64,000 bases of DNA from JAICYJ01 sp963797565 (GCA_963797565.1 CAWCPM010000011.1:124001-188000), one strand, 5' to 3'. Shown: positions 24,928 to 36,963, counted from the first letter of the stretch. A program made the numbers and translations. The notes: a model not told the origin generated them from the sequence alone.

Positions 24928-26063
24928 GCACGGTCGCGGTGATCGGGGCGGCCGGCATCATCGGACCGGCCATCGTGGCGACGCTGGCCGAGCACGACGC
25001 GGTCGATGAGATCCGGTGCCTCGACCGCGACGGCGACGGCGCACGCGCGGTCGCTGAGCGCCACGGCGGCGGCAAGGCCACCGGTGCCGCGCTCGACATC
25101 ACCGACCACGATGCAGCCGTCGCCGGAGTGCGGGGCTCCACCCTGCTCCTGAACACGGCCGCCTACCGGATCAACCTGGCGGCCATGGAGGTGGCGCTGG
25201 AGGCGGGCGCCCACTACCTCGACCTGGGCGGGCTCTACCACGTCACCCGTGAGCAGGTGAAGCTCGACCTGCGCTTCCGCGAGGCCGGCCTGCTGGCCGT
25301 GCTGGGCATGGGCTCGACACCGGGCAAGACGAACGTGATGGCCGCGCACGCGGTGGCGGGGCTGGGCGGGCGCATCGACCGGGTGGTGGTGGCCGCAGCC
25401 GGCCGTGACCCCGACCCGCCGTCCGGGCCGCTGGTCGCGCCCTATGCGATGGAGACGATCCTGGACGAGCTGTCGATGCCGACCCCGGTCGTGCGCGACG
25501 GCGAGCACGTCTTCCTGGAGCCGCTCACCGATGCCGGCACCGTCGAGTTCGGCGAGCCGGTCGGTGCCGCGCCGACCATCTACACGATCCACTCCGAGCA
25601 GGCCACCTTCTCCGACAGCTTCGGCGCCCGCGACGTCAGCTTCCAGCTGTCGCTGAACCCCGCCTTCCTCGAGAAGATCCGGCTGTTGACCGACCTCGGC
25701 CTTGCCGGCACCGACCCGGTCGACGTGCGCGGCACGCCGGTGGTGCCGCGGCAGCTGTTGCTGGCCCTGCTGGCGCGGCTGCCGAAGGCGTCGCCGTCCC
25801 ACGAGGCTTTCGGCATCCACCGCGTCGAGGTCTACGGGGAGCACGGAACTGCGGTGATCGAGTGCGTCACCCGGTCGGTCGACCGGCTCGAGTTCGGGGG
25901 CGGCGTGCTCTCAACCGCCTGCCCGCCGGCGGTGGTCGCCGACATGATCTGCCGCGGGGAGATCGACCGGCACGGGGTGTACCCGTCGGAACAGGTGGTG
26001 CCGTTCCACGCACTGTTCGAGCGGCTCGAGCGCTACGGCGTGACAGTCCGCGGCGCGGTGTAG
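24924..26063 (+). CDS. Saccharopine dehydrogenase-like NAD(P) oxidoreductase
   Basis: A 379-aa enzyme of the saccharopine dehydrogenase / carboxynorspermidine synthase superfamily. The N-terminal Rossmann motif is VAVIGAAGIIGPAIVATLAE, followed by LLNTAAYRINLAAMEVALEAGAHY split over residues 70-95 and LGMGSTPGKTNVMAAHAV, typical of the group. It probably forms or breaks a secondary amine between an amino acid or amine and a keto acid or aldehyde; the substrate is unknown. The GTG start overlaps the pucR stop by 4 nt, so it belongs to the amine-catabolism unit. Confidence 0.83.
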   Translation: MSTVAVIGAAGIIGPAIVATLAEHDAVDEIRCLDRDGDGARAVAERHGGGKATGAALDITDHDAAVAGVRGSTLLLNTAAYRINLAAMEVALEAGAHYLDLGGLYHVTREQVKLDLRFREAGLLAVLGMGSTPGKTNVMAAHAVAGLGGRIDRVVVAAAGRDPDPPSGPLVAPYAMETILDELSMPTPVVRDGEHVFLEPLTDAGTVEFGEPVGAAPTIYTIHSEQATFSDSFGARDVSFQLSLNPAFLEKIRLLTDLGLAGTDPVDVRGTPVVPRQLLLALLARLPKASPSHEAFGIHRVEVYGEHGTAVIECVTRSVDRLEFGGGVLSTACPPAVVADMICRGEIDRHGVYPSEQVVPFHALFERLERYGVTVRGAV

Positions 26064-26074
26064 ATAGTCGCACC

Positions 26075-26104
26075 CGGGCCGCGCCGGTCGCCCGGCGCGG
26101 CCCG
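26075..26104. terminator. Bidirectional terminator-like 13-bp hairpin
   Basis: CGGGCCGCGCCGG (26075-26087) pairs perfectly with CCGGCGCGGCCCG (26092-26104) around TCGC. It lies between the ends of the saccharopine-dehydrogenase-like gene and the convergent AT-hook gene. Confidence 0.8.
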
Positions 26105-26115
26105 CGGCTGACAGT

Positions 26116-26529
26116 TCAGTCGAGCAGCTTCTTGACGCCGTCCAGCTTCTTGCGCATCTCGCGCACGTCGGCGGCCTGCGACTTGACGGCCTCGGCCAGC
26201 GCCTGCACGCTGTCGATCAGCGACTTGGCCAGGGCATCGATATCGGCTCCTGCGGTGGTGGCCGCCTTGCGCCCGCGGCGGGCGCCCGAGCGCGCGGTCG
26301 CGGTGGCGGATGCCTTGCGTCCCGGGGGACGGCCTCGGCGTGTACGCGGTCGCAGCGAACCACCGGCGCGCTTGCGTGCCACCCGGTAGTAGTTGGCAGC
26401 CACGGTTCCAGCTCGGCGGCCCGAGTCAGCGGAGATCTTCGCGAACGCCTCGGTGCGGTTCATCCCACCCGCGACCAGCTTTTCGACCTGCTCGAAGATC
26501 TGCTCGCCTACCTCACCTGAGCGGGGCAT
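26116..26529 (-). CDS. AT-hook DNA-binding protein with helical tail
   Basis: A 137-aa basic protein in three parts. An N-terminal helical domain resembles a helix-turn-helix (IFEQVEKLVAGGMNRTEAFA, then GRRAGTVAANYYRVARKR). A flexible basic middle carries AT-hook-like RGRPPGR and RRGRK. A C-terminal amphipathic helix (residues about 95-137, LAKSLIDSVQALAEAVKSQA..) is suited to self-association. It is probably a nucleoid-associated or regulatory protein. An 8-bp inverted repeat lies 10 bp upstream of its start and may be its own operator. It is followed by a strong terminator. Confidence 0.75.
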   Translation of the reverse strand: MPRSGEVGEQIFEQVEKLVAGGMNRTEAFAKISADSGRRAGTVAANYYRVARKRAGGSLRPRTRRGRPPGRKASATATARSGARRGRKAATTAGADIDALAKSLIDSVQALAEAVKSQAADVREMRKKLDGVKKLLD

Positions 26530-26539
26530 ATCTCACCTT

Positions 26540-26578
26540 TCGTTCGTTGGATATGCGCCCACTCTATCGTACGAACGA
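26540..26578. promoter_or_regulatory. Inverted repeat upstream of the AT-hook gene
   Basis: TCGTTCGT (26540-26547) and ACGAACGA (26571-26578) are perfect inverted 8-mers with 23 bp between them, in the gap between the AT-hook gene and pgi. The arms are about three helical turns apart centre to centre, compatible with a looped or cooperative operator. Confidence 0.5.
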
Positions 26579-26589
26579 TTGACGGGAGG

Positions 26590-28215
<1,626 letters not shown>

Positions 28216-28250
28216 CGGCGAACCGTACACCGCGCGGGGACGCACTCGGT

Positions 28251-28279
28251 TTGACTGATCAGGCAGCGCCGCCTATCCT
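28251..28279 (+). promoter_or_regulatory. Promoter of the leu/ilv operon
   Basis: TTGACT (28251-28256) and TATCCT (28274-28279) with an ideal 17-nt spacer make the best sigma-A promoter in the window. Transcription would start near 28286, only a few bases before the leader-peptide ATG at 28290. Confidence 0.8.
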
Positions 28280-28289
28280 GTGCAGCACG

Positions 28290-28409
28290 ATGCCGCGCAC
28301 CGCAACCAAGGAGATCGCTGCCCGCTCAACGTTGAGCGGGCGTCCTGTCGGGCTCCTGTCCGCGTTCGCGATCTCGCTGCTCGGCCTCCTCCTGCTCCTC
28401 GCCCGCTAG
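28290..28409 (+). CDS. Leucine-rich leader peptide of the leu/ilv operon
   Basis: A 39-aa peptide whose second half is LLSAFAISLLGLLLLLAR, with ten Leu codons in all and five in a row just before the stop. It lies directly after a strong promoter and 100 nt before leuA, the place expected of a leucine attenuator. Ribosome stalling on the Leu run at low leucyl-tRNA would free the downstream RNA to avoid the terminator-like hairpin at 28466-28486. No ribosome binding site fits before the ATG, so it is probably translated from a near-leaderless end. A small membrane peptide is the alternative reading. Confidence 0.8.
   Translation: MPRTATKEIAARSTLSGRPVGLLSAFAISLLGLLLLLAR
28321..28340 (+). promoter_or_regulatory. 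20-bp palindrome within the leader-peptide gene
   Basis: CCCGCTCAACGTTGAGCGGG is a perfect palindrome that can fold as a hairpin in the leader RNA, upstream of the Leu codons. It may pause RNA polymerase to keep transcription and translation in step, as pause hairpins do in known attenuators. Confidence 0.6.
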
Positions 28410-28439
28410 GGCGACGGACTTCTGCTCACGCGCCGCCCG

Positions 28440-28486
28440 CCGGCGCATACGCACAGGAACCCGCCGGGAGAGGTGCGCCCTCTCCC
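28440..28486 (+). terminator. Attenuator region of the leu/ilv operon
   Basis: GGGAGAGG (28466-28473) pairs with CCTCTCCC (28479-28486) in a strong 8-bp stem. An earlier segment CCGGCG (28440-28445) can instead pair with CGCCGG (28462-28467), which takes two G residues of the terminator stem, so the two folds compete. There is no U-tract. The region ends 10 nt before the GGAGG of leuA. Confidence 0.65.
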
Positions 28487-28509
28487 TCATGAGCAGGAGG
28501 AACAGCCCC

Positions 28510-30042
<1,533 letters not shown>

Positions 30043-30076
30043 TGAGATACTCCACCCCCTTCCAGGAGCGCAGGCC

Positions 30077-31165
30077 ATGAGCCCGAGCACACGACCCATA
30101 CCCATCGTCGCCTGTCTGGCCGGCGACGGCATCGGCCCAGAGGTGATGGCCGAGGCGGGCCGCGTCATCGACGCGGCGTCGGAGCTGTTCGGTATCCGCG
30201 TGCGCCAGGTGCATCTGCCGTTCGGCGGCGACGCCATCGACAAGCACGGGGATCCCTTCCCCAGCCACGTGCGGGCGGCCGTGAAGGCGTCCGACGCGGT
30301 GCTGCTGGGAGCGGTCGGCGGCCCACGCTGGGACGGGTCGCCGGTGCGGCCGGAGGCCGGCCTGCTGGGGCTTCGCAAGGAGCTCGACACGTACGCCAAC
30401 CTGCGCCCGGTGCGCCACGGCGCGATCGACCTGATGGTGGTGCGCGAGCTCACCGGTGGCCTCTACTTCGGCAAGAAGACCCTGGAGGAGGACGTCGCAA
30501 GCGATGAGTGCCGCTACACCCGCGACCAGATCGAGCGGGTCGCGCGGTGGGGGTTCAGGCTGGCCCGCCGCCGCGGCGGGCGCGTCGTCTCGGTGGACAA
30601 GGCCAACGTGCTGTCCACCTCCAAGCTGTGGCGCCGCGTCGTCACTGAGCTGCACGCGTCGGAGTTCGAGGAGATCCAGCTGACGCACGAGCTGGTCGAC
30701 TCGTTCGCCATGAACCTGGCGACGCGGCCGCAGGACTACGACCTGGTGCTGACCGAGAACCTGTTCGGCGACATCCTGTCCGACCTGGCCGCGGCCGTGG
30801 GCGGCGGGCTGGGCCTGGCACCGTCAGCCTCGCTGGGCAGCGAGCCGCCGGGCATCTTCGAGCCGGTGCACGGCTCGGCGCCGGACATCGCCGGCCAGGG
30901 CGAGGCCAACCCGATCGCGATGATCCTGTCGGTCGGCCTGATGTTCACCTACGGGTTGGCCCGGCGTGACATCGGCCGCACCATCGCCGCCGCCGTCGAC
31001 CAGGTGCTGGCCGAGGGCACTGCCACCGCCGACCAGGTCTCCGGCGGCCGTGCCTACGCCACCTGGGAGGTGGGCCAGGCGGTCTGCCGCGCGCTGGCCG
31101 ACCACGCCCACGGCAGCGGAGAGTTCGCGGCAAACCCTTACGGTGAGGCGGTCGCCCGTGGATAG
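30077..31165 (+). CDS. leuB: 3-isopropylmalate dehydrogenase
   Basis: An NAD-dependent oxidative decarboxylase (362 aa) in leucine synthesis. The family segments are LAGDGIGPEVMAEAGRVIDA, LLGAVGGPRWD, LRKELDTYANLRPVR, VSVDKANVLSTSKLWR, ENLFGDILSDLAAAVGG and EPVHGSAPDIAGQGEANP. AGGAGCGCAGG precedes the ATG at 30077. It overlaps ilvB by about 8 nt, so the branched-chain genes are read as one unit. Confidence 0.95.
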   Translation: MSPSTRPIPIVACLAGDGIGPEVMAEAGRVIDAASELFGIRVRQVHLPFGGDAIDKHGDPFPSHVRAAVKASDAVLLGAVGGPRWDGSPVRPEAGLLGLRKELDTYANLRPVRHGAIDLMVVRELTGGLYFGKKTLEEDVASDECRYTRDQIERVARWGFRLARRRGGRVVSVDKANVLSTSKLWRRVVTELHASEFEEIQLTHELVDSFAMNLATRPQDYDLVLTENLFGDILSDLAAAVGGGLGLAPSASLGSEPPGIFEPVHGSAPDIAGQGEANPIAMILSVGLMFTYGLARRDIGRTIAAAVDQVLAEGTATADQVSGGRAYATWEVGQAVCRALADHAHGSGEFAANPYGEAVARG

Positions 31166-32912
31166 CGAGAAGCGGCGCATGACGGGCGCGGAGGCCGTGA
31201 TCCGGTCGCTCGAGGCGGAGGGCGTAACGGACGTGTTCGGGCTGCCGGGCGGCGCCATCCTGCCGCTGTACGACGCCTGGGCCGCCTGCGAGCACACGAT
31301 CCGCCACTACCTGTGCCGCCACGAGCAGGGCGCCGGCCACATGGCGCAGGGCTACGCGCGCGCCACCGGCAAGGTGGGCGTGGCCATCGCCACGTCCGGC
31401 CCGGGCGCGACCAACCTGGTCACCCCCATCGCCGACGCCTATCTCGACTCGACGCCGATCGTGTGCATCACCGGCCAGGTGCCGACCCACCTGATCGGCA
31501 CCGACGCCTTCCAGGAGGCCGACATCCAGGGCATCACGATGCCGGTGGTCAAGCACTCGTGGCTGGTCGACCAGGCGGAGGACATCCCGCGCATCGTCAA
31601 GGAGGCGTTCCACATCGCCCGCAGCGGCCGTCCCGGGCCGGTGCTGATCGACATCCCCAAGGACCTGCAGCTGGCGGAGATCACATACGTGCCCTCCAAG
31701 CAGGTCGACATCCCGGGCTACAAGCCCTCGCGGCACGGCCATCCCAAGCAGGTGATCACCGCCGCCGAGGCGATCCTGGCGGCGGAGCGGCCGGTGTTCT
31801 ACGTGGGCGGCGGCACCGTCTCGGCCAACGTCGATCCCGACGATCTGATCCGCATCGCCGAGGCGGTGCGGATGCCGGTGGTGACGACGCTGATGGCGAA
31901 GGGCGTGTTCCCCGACTCGCACCCGCTCTGCATCGGCCTGCCCGGCATGCACGGCTCCAAGGCCGCGAACTGGGCGCTGAACCGGGCCGACCTGCTGATC
32001 GCCTGCGGGTCGCGCTTCGACGACCGCGTGACGGGCAAGCTGGACACGTTCGCGCCCGGCGCGAAGGTGATCCACATGGACGTCGACCCGGCCGAGATCG
32101 ACAAGAACCGGACGGCGCAGATCCCGATCGTGGGCTCGCTGGAGCTGGTCGTGCCGAAGCTGGGCGAGGCGCTGCAATCGCGGATGAACGGCGGCCCGCC
32201 GAAGGCCGCGGATTGGCTGGCGGAGGTGCAGGGCTGGAAGCGGGAGCATCCGTTCCGCTACCGCAACTCGGAGCCCCTCAAGCCGGAGTACGTGATCGAG
32301 CGGCTGCGCGACATGACCGCCGACCGCGAGGTGATCTGGACGACCGGCGTGGGCCAGCACCAGATGTGGGCGGCCCAGTACCTGAGCATCGACCGGCCCC
32401 GGAACTGGCTGACCTCCGGCGGGCTGGGCACGATGGGCTTCGGCGTACCGGCCGCGATCGGCGCGAAGGTCGGCCGGCCGGACGCGACCGTGATCAACAT
32501 CGACGGCGACGGCTGCTTCCAGATGACGATGCAGGAGCTGGCCACGGCCAAGATGTACGGGATCGGCGCGATCCACGTGGTCATCAACAACGGCTGGCTG
32601 GGCATGGTGCGCCAGTGGCAGGAGCTGTTCCACGGCGAGCGGTACTCCGAGACGCTGTTCGATGCCAACCTGCCCGACTACGTGAAGCTGGCCGAGGCCT
32701 TCGGGCTGCCCGGGTTCCGCTGCGAGACGCTCGAGGAGGTGGACGCGGCCATCAGCGGCGCGCTGGAGTGCGGCACCGCCTGCGTGATCGACGCCCGCGT
32801 CGACCACGAGGAGAAGGTCTACCCGATGGTGCCCGCCGGCGGCTCCTCCGCCGAGATGATCGACGTGGAGTGGGCCGAGGACGACAATGCCTGGGTCGAA
32901 GAAGGAGTCTGA
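31158..32912 (+). CDS. ilvB: Acetolactate synthase, large subunit
   Basis: The ThDP/FAD catalytic subunit (584 aa) that forms acetolactate or acetohydroxybutyrate. The catalytic Glu lies in CRHEQGAGHMAQGYARATG, the ThDP motif runs from INIDGDGCFQMTMQELATAK to VVINNGWLGMVRQWQ, and the FAD region around IACGSRFDDRVTGKLD is intact. GTG at 31158, overlapping the leuB end, is used; the ATG at 31179 (MTGAEAV) is a fair alternative. It pairs with ilvN immediately downstream for valine feedback. Confidence 0.95.
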   Translation: MDSEKRRMTGAEAVIRSLEAEGVTDVFGLPGGAILPLYDAWAACEHTIRHYLCRHEQGAGHMAQGYARATGKVGVAIATSGPGATNLVTPIADAYLDSTPIVCITGQVPTHLIGTDAFQEADIQGITMPVVKHSWLVDQAEDIPRIVKEAFHIARSGRPGPVLIDIPKDLQLAEITYVPSKQVDIPGYKPSRHGHPKQVITAAEAILAAERPVFYVGGGTVSANVDPDDLIRIAEAVRMPVVTTLMAKGVFPDSHPLCIGLPGMHGSKAANWALNRADLLIACGSRFDDRVTGKLDTFAPGAKVIHMDVDPAEIDKNRTAQIPIVGSLELVVPKLGEALQSRMNGGPPKAADWLAEVQGWKREHPFRYRNSEPLKPEYVIERLRDMTADREVIWTTGVGQHQMWAAQYLSIDRPRNWLTSGGLGTMGFGVPAAIGAKVGRPDATVINIDGDGCFQMTMQELATAKMYGIGAIHVVINNGWLGMVRQWQELFHGERYSETLFDANLPDYVKLAEAFGLPGFRCETLEEVDAAISGALECGTACVIDARVDHEEKVYPMVPAGGSSAEMIDVEWAEDDNAWVEEGV

Positions 32913-32913
32913 C

Positions 32914-33426
32914 GTGAGCCACCACACGCTCTCAGTGCTGGTCGAGAACCGCCCCGGTGTGCTCACCCGCTGCGCCGGCCTGTTCGCGCGGCGCGGATTC
33001 AACATCGACTCGCTCGCGGTCGGAACCACGCAGGATCCGTCGCGCAGCCGCATCACCATCCGGATCGACTGTGAGCAGCACTCGGTCGACCAGGTGATCA
33101 AGCAGCTCTACAAGCTGGTGGACGTGCTGAAGGTGCACGAGCTGGACGCGACCGCCGTCGAGCTGGAGCTGCTGATGGTCAAGGTCTCGAGCGCGCCCGA
33201 CCGGCGGCCCGAGATCATCTCCCTGGCCGAGGTGTTCGAGGCCAAGGTTGTGGACGTGGGACCGGAGGCCGTGACATTCTCATGCGTGGCCGGCCCCGAT
33301 CGGCTGCAGGCGCTGGAGCAGCTGCTCGAGCCCTACGGCATCAAGGAACTGGTGCGCACCGGACGGATCGCCCTCGATCGCGACGGTGAGCTTGGCAAGC
33401 GCAGAAGGATGCGCGTCGTCGCATAA
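32914..33426 (+). CDS. ilvN: Acetolactate synthase, small regulatory subunit
   Basis: A 170-aa regulatory subunit with an N-terminal ACT domain (HHTLSVLVENRPGVLTRCAG, then LFARRGFNIDSLAVG) that binds valine, and a C-terminal ALS_ss_C domain (VFEAKVVDVGPEAVTFSCVA). The GTG at 32914, one base after the ilvB stop with AAGGAG upstream, is chosen over an in-frame ATG inside ilvB. Confidence 0.95.
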   Translation: MSHHTLSVLVENRPGVLTRCAGLFARRGFNIDSLAVGTTQDPSRSRITIRIDCEQHSVDQVIKQLYKLVDVLKVHELDATAVELELLMVKVSSAPDRRPEIISLAEVFEAKVVDVGPEAVTFSCVAGPDRLQALEQLLEPYGIKELVRTGRIALDRDGELGKRRRMRVVA

Positions 33427-33439
33427 GGAGAGAAACCAC

Positions 33440-34456
33440 GTGGCAACGATCTACTACGAATCTGATTGCGATCCGTCGGTCCTGACCGGCAAGCGGATCG
33501 CCGTGATCGGCTACGGCAGCCAGGGTCACGCGCACGCGCTCAACAACCAGGACTCCGGCAACTCGGTCGTGGTCGGCGCCCGGCCCGACTCGCGGGCGTG
33601 GTCGGCGGCAACGGCCGACGGCGTCGCCGTCGAGACGGTGGCCGACGCCACCGCCCAGGGCGACATCGTGATGGTGCTGGTGCCCGACCACGTCCAGGGC
33701 GGCGTCTACCGCGACCAGATCGCCCCCAACCTGCGCGCCGGCTCGATGCTGATGTTCGCGCACGGCTTCAGCATCCGCTTCGGCGCGATCGAGCCCTCAC
33801 CCGAGGTGGACGTGGCCATGATCGCGCCCAAGGGCCCCGGCCACCTGGTGCGCCGCCAGTACATCGACGGGATCGGCGTGCCGGGGCTGGTGGCCGTCCA
33901 CCAGGATGCCACCGGCAACGCGCTGGCGCTGGCGCTCGCCTACGGCCACGGCCTGGGCTGTGCCCGCGGCGGCCTGATCGAGACGACCTTCACCGAGGAG
34001 ACCGAGACCGACCTGTTCGGCGAGCAGGCGGTGCTCTGCGGCGGCACCACCCAGCTGGTCAAGATGGGCTTCGAGACGCTGGTCGAGGCCGGGTACCAGC
34101 CGGAGATCGCGTACTTCGAGTGCCTGCACGAGCTGAAGCTGATCGTCGACCTGATGTGGGAGGGCGGCCTCGGCGGCATGCGCTACTCGATCTCCGACAC
34201 GGCCGAGTACGGCGACCTCACGCGCGGCCCGCGGGTGATCGACGAGCACGTCCGCGAGAACATGCGCAAGCTGCTGGCCGACATCCAGGACGGAACGTTC
34301 GCCCGCGAGATGATGTCCGAGGAGGAGGCGGGACGGCCCAACTTCCGGCGCCTGCGCGAGGAAAACGCCGACCACCAGATCGAGCAGGTGGGCGGCAAGC
34401 TGCGGGCGATGATGCCCTGGATCGGCGAGAAGGCGGCGGTCAAGCCGGGCGCGTGA
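33440..34456 (+). CDS. ilvC: Ketol-acid reductoisomerase
   Basis: An NADPH- and Mg-dependent enzyme (338 aa, class I short form). The Rossmann motif is GYGSQGHAHALN, followed by VLVPDHVQGGVYRDQIAPNL and the C-terminal knotted domain with the Mg-binding ETDLFGEQAVLCGG and CLHELKLIVDLMWEGG. The GTG at 33440 has AAGGAG 9 nt upstream. The stop overlaps the next gene by 4 nt (GTGA), linking an RNase II-type gene to the operon. Confidence 0.96.
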   Translation: MATIYYESDCDPSVLTGKRIAVIGYGSQGHAHALNNQDSGNSVVVGARPDSRAWSAATADGVAVETVADATAQGDIVMVLVPDHVQGGVYRDQIAPNLRAGSMLMFAHGFSIRFGAIEPSPEVDVAMIAPKGPGHLVRRQYIDGIGVPGLVAVHQDATGNALALALAYGHGLGCARGGLIETTFTEETETDLFGEQAVLCGGTTQLVKMGFETLVEAGYQPEIAYFECLHELKLIVDLMWEGGLGGMRYSISDTAEYGDLTRGPRVIDEHVRENMRKLLADIQDGTFAREMMSEEEAGRPNFRRLREENADHQIEQVGGKLRAMMPWIGEKAAVKPGA

Positions 34457-35848
34457 CCGAGCGCTACCTGCGCGGCGTCCCGGAGCCGCCGGGCGTCCTT
34501 CAGGCAGATTTCCAGCGGATCCGGGATGAGTTCAAGCTGCCGCGGGCGTTCCCCGACCCGGTGCTGGCCGAGGCCGAGCGGGCGGCCGCGACGCCGCTGG
34601 CCGCGCGAGGGCCGGCTCGACCTGCGCGACCTGCCGTTCCTGACCATCGACCCGCCCGGCAGCATGGACCTCGACCAGGCGATGCTGCTCGAGCGCTCGG
34701 GCGACGGCTACACGGTGCGCTACGCGATCGCCGACGTGGCGGCCGTGGTGCCTGCGGGCGGTGCCGTCCAACAGGAGGCCTGGCTGCGCGGCCAGACCGT
34801 CTACTGCCCGGACGAGCGGGTCTCGCTCTATCCGCCCGCGATCGGCGAGGGCGCAGCCAGCCTGCTGCCTGACCAGGAACGCCCCGCGCTGGTGTACGTG
34901 ATCGAGCTCGACGGGCACGGCCGCCAGACGGCGGCGCGGGTCGATCGCGCCATCGTGCGCAGCCACCAGCGGCTTGCCTACGGCGAGGCCGAGGTGCCGC
35001 TGCTGGAGCAGATCGGCACGCTGCGCGTGGCGCTGGCGCGGGAGCGGGGATCGATCACGCTGAACGCCCCCGCCCAGACGGTGGTGCCCGATCCGTCCCA
35101 GAACTGCGGCTACCGGATCGAGCTCGAGCACCGCTCGCCGGACGAGGACTGGAACGCCGAGATCTCGCTGCTGGCCGGGATGGCGGCGGCCGGCATCATG
35201 GTGTCGCGCGGGCTGGGGCTGCTGCGCACGATGGGCGGCGCGGATCCCTACCGGGTCAAGCAGCTGCGGGCCGCGGCCACCGGCCTGGGAGTGGACTGGC
35301 CCGAGGGCCGGTCGTTCGCCGAATTCGTGACCTCGCTCGATCCGGCGCTGCCGCACCAGGCGGCGTTGATCGAGGAGGCACGGGACGCGATGGGACACGC
35401 CGGCTACGCCTTCTTCGAGGGCACGCCGCCGGACGGCTCGGAGCACGCCGGCATCGCCGCCCGCTACGCCCACACGACCGCGCCGCTGCGGCGGCTGGCC
35501 GACCGCTACGTGCTCGACCTGGTGGCCGGCGGCGGCGACCGCGAGGCGCTCGTGAAGCTGCCCGAGGTGATGAGCGAGGCGGGGTCACGCGCCGCGCGGG
35601 TGGAGCGGGCGATCGTGGACGACGTCGAGACGCGCGTGCTCGAGCACCGCGTCGGCGACCAGTTCACCGCCGTCGTCCTCGACAACGACCGCCACGGCAC
35701 CGTGATCCGGATCGCCGACCCGCCGGTGCGGGCGCGCGTGCACGCCGATCCTGCACCCGCGCCGGGAGAGGTCGTGGCGGTGCAGCTGATGCGGGCTGAC
35801 CCGGTTTCACGCTCGCTCGAGTTCCGCCCGTCGGCCCCACAGGGCTGA
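34453..35848 (+). CDS. RNase II/RNB-domain protein, frame broken
   Basis: An exoribonuclease-type protein. After a short N-terminal part (RYLRGVPEPPGVLQADFQRI) the frame changes, and the RNB domain continues with LTIDPPGSMDLDQAM (metal-binding Asp cluster), YCPDERVSLYPPAIGEGAAS and HTTAPLRRLADRYV. A short C-terminal S1-like beta domain ends it. Removing one C at 34601-34602 joins the parts into 464 aa. The GTG at 34453 overlaps the ilvC stop. It lacks the cold-shock domains of full RNase II/R, so it is a compact RNB protein; its RNA target is unknown. Confidence 0.83.
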
Positions 35849-35910
35849 CGACGTTCCCTGGCTAGGATCAGGCGAGGGCACCGACGTACCACAGAGCCAG
35901 GGGGCATCCA

Positions 35911-36882
35911 ATGCAGCACATCTCACTCGCCGACCTCGACGTCTCGCGCATCGGGCTGGGCGCGATGGGCATGTCGGCCTTCTACACCGGCGCCGGCGCC
36001 GACGACTCGGAGTCGATCCGCACGATCCACCGCGCCCTCGAGCTGGGCATCACGCTGATCGACACGGCCGAGGTCTACGGGCCGTACACCAACGAGGAGC
36101 TGGTGGGAAGGGCGATCGCCGGGCGGCGCGACGACGTGGTGCTGGCCACCAAGTTCGGCCTGATCTCACACCGGCAGGGCGGCGCGAGCGCGCTCGACAG
36201 CAGCCCGGAGAGCATACGCGTGGCGCTCGAGGGCTCGCTGAGGCGCCTCGGCACCGACCACATCGACCTCTACTACCAGCACCGCGTCGACCCCGACACC
36301 CCGATCGAGGAGACGATCGGCGCGCTGGGCGAGCTCATCGCCGCAGGCAAGGTCCGCCATATCGGCATGTCCGAGGCCGCCCCGGCCACGATCCGGCGCG
36401 CCCACGCGGTGCATCCGATCACCGCGCTGCAGAGCGAGTACTCGCTGTGGACGCGCGATCCCGAGGCCGAGGTGCTGCCGACGCTGCGGGAGCTCGGCAT
36501 CGGCCTCGTGCCCTACTCCCCGCTCGGCCGCGGTTTCCTGACCGGGCAGCTGCGCTCCCTCGACCAGCTCTCGGATACCGACTTCCGCGCCACCAACCCG
36601 CGCTTCGCCGGCGACAACCTGGCCGAGAACCTGCGCATCGTCGACGAGGTCGAGGCGGTCGCCGCGGAAGCCGGTGCGACGCCGGCCCAGGTTGCGCTGG
36701 CGTGGCTGCTGGCCCAGGGCGATGACATCGCCCCGATCCCGGGGACGAAGCATGTCTCACGCGTCGAGGAGAACGCGGCCGCCGACGCGGTCGTCCTCAC
36801 CGAGGAGCAGCTCGCGCGGCTGACCAGCGTGCCGGCAGCAGTCGGTGACCGCTACGCCGACATGAGCCGGGTCGGCCGCTGA
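35911..36882 (+). CDS. Aldo/keto reductase
   Basis: An NADPH-dependent reductase (323 aa) with the TIM-barrel family pattern: GLGAMGMSAFYTG, ALELGITLIDTAEVYGPYTN (catalytic Asp and Tyr), the Lys in VVLATKFGL, the His in DLYYQHRVDPDTP and the cofactor end IPGTKHVSRVEENAAA. It resembles the YakC/AKR13-like group. The substrate is unknown. A TAGGAT -10 box lies about 45 nt upstream and AGGGGG precedes the ATG, so this gene has its own promoter and a normal leader. Confidence 0.93.
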   Translation: MQHISLADLDVSRIGLGAMGMSAFYTGAGADDSESIRTIHRALELGITLIDTAEVYGPYTNEELVGRAIAGRRDDVVLATKFGLISHRQGGASALDSSPESIRVALEGSLRRLGTDHIDLYYQHRVDPDTPIEETIGALGELIAAGKVRHIGMSEAAPATIRRAHAVHPITALQSEYSLWTRDPEAEVLPTLRELGIGLVPYSPLGRGFLTGQLRSLDQLSDTDFRATNPRFAGDNLAENLRIVDEVEAVAAEAGATPAQVALAWLLAQGDDIAPIPGTKHVSRVEENAAADAVVLTEEQLARLTSVPAAVGDRYADMSRVGR

Positions 36883-36963
36883 CGCGGGTCGTGGCTGCGA
36901 CCGGTTCCGACGTCGGGGTAGCATGGGTCCGGGGTTTCGGTCGGTACCTAGGAGGAGGGCACG

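Noticed and set aside
30945..33101. Minus-strand open frame of 718 codons opposite ilvB
   Set aside because: Antisense shadow of ilvB with low-complexity composition; ilvB is certain.
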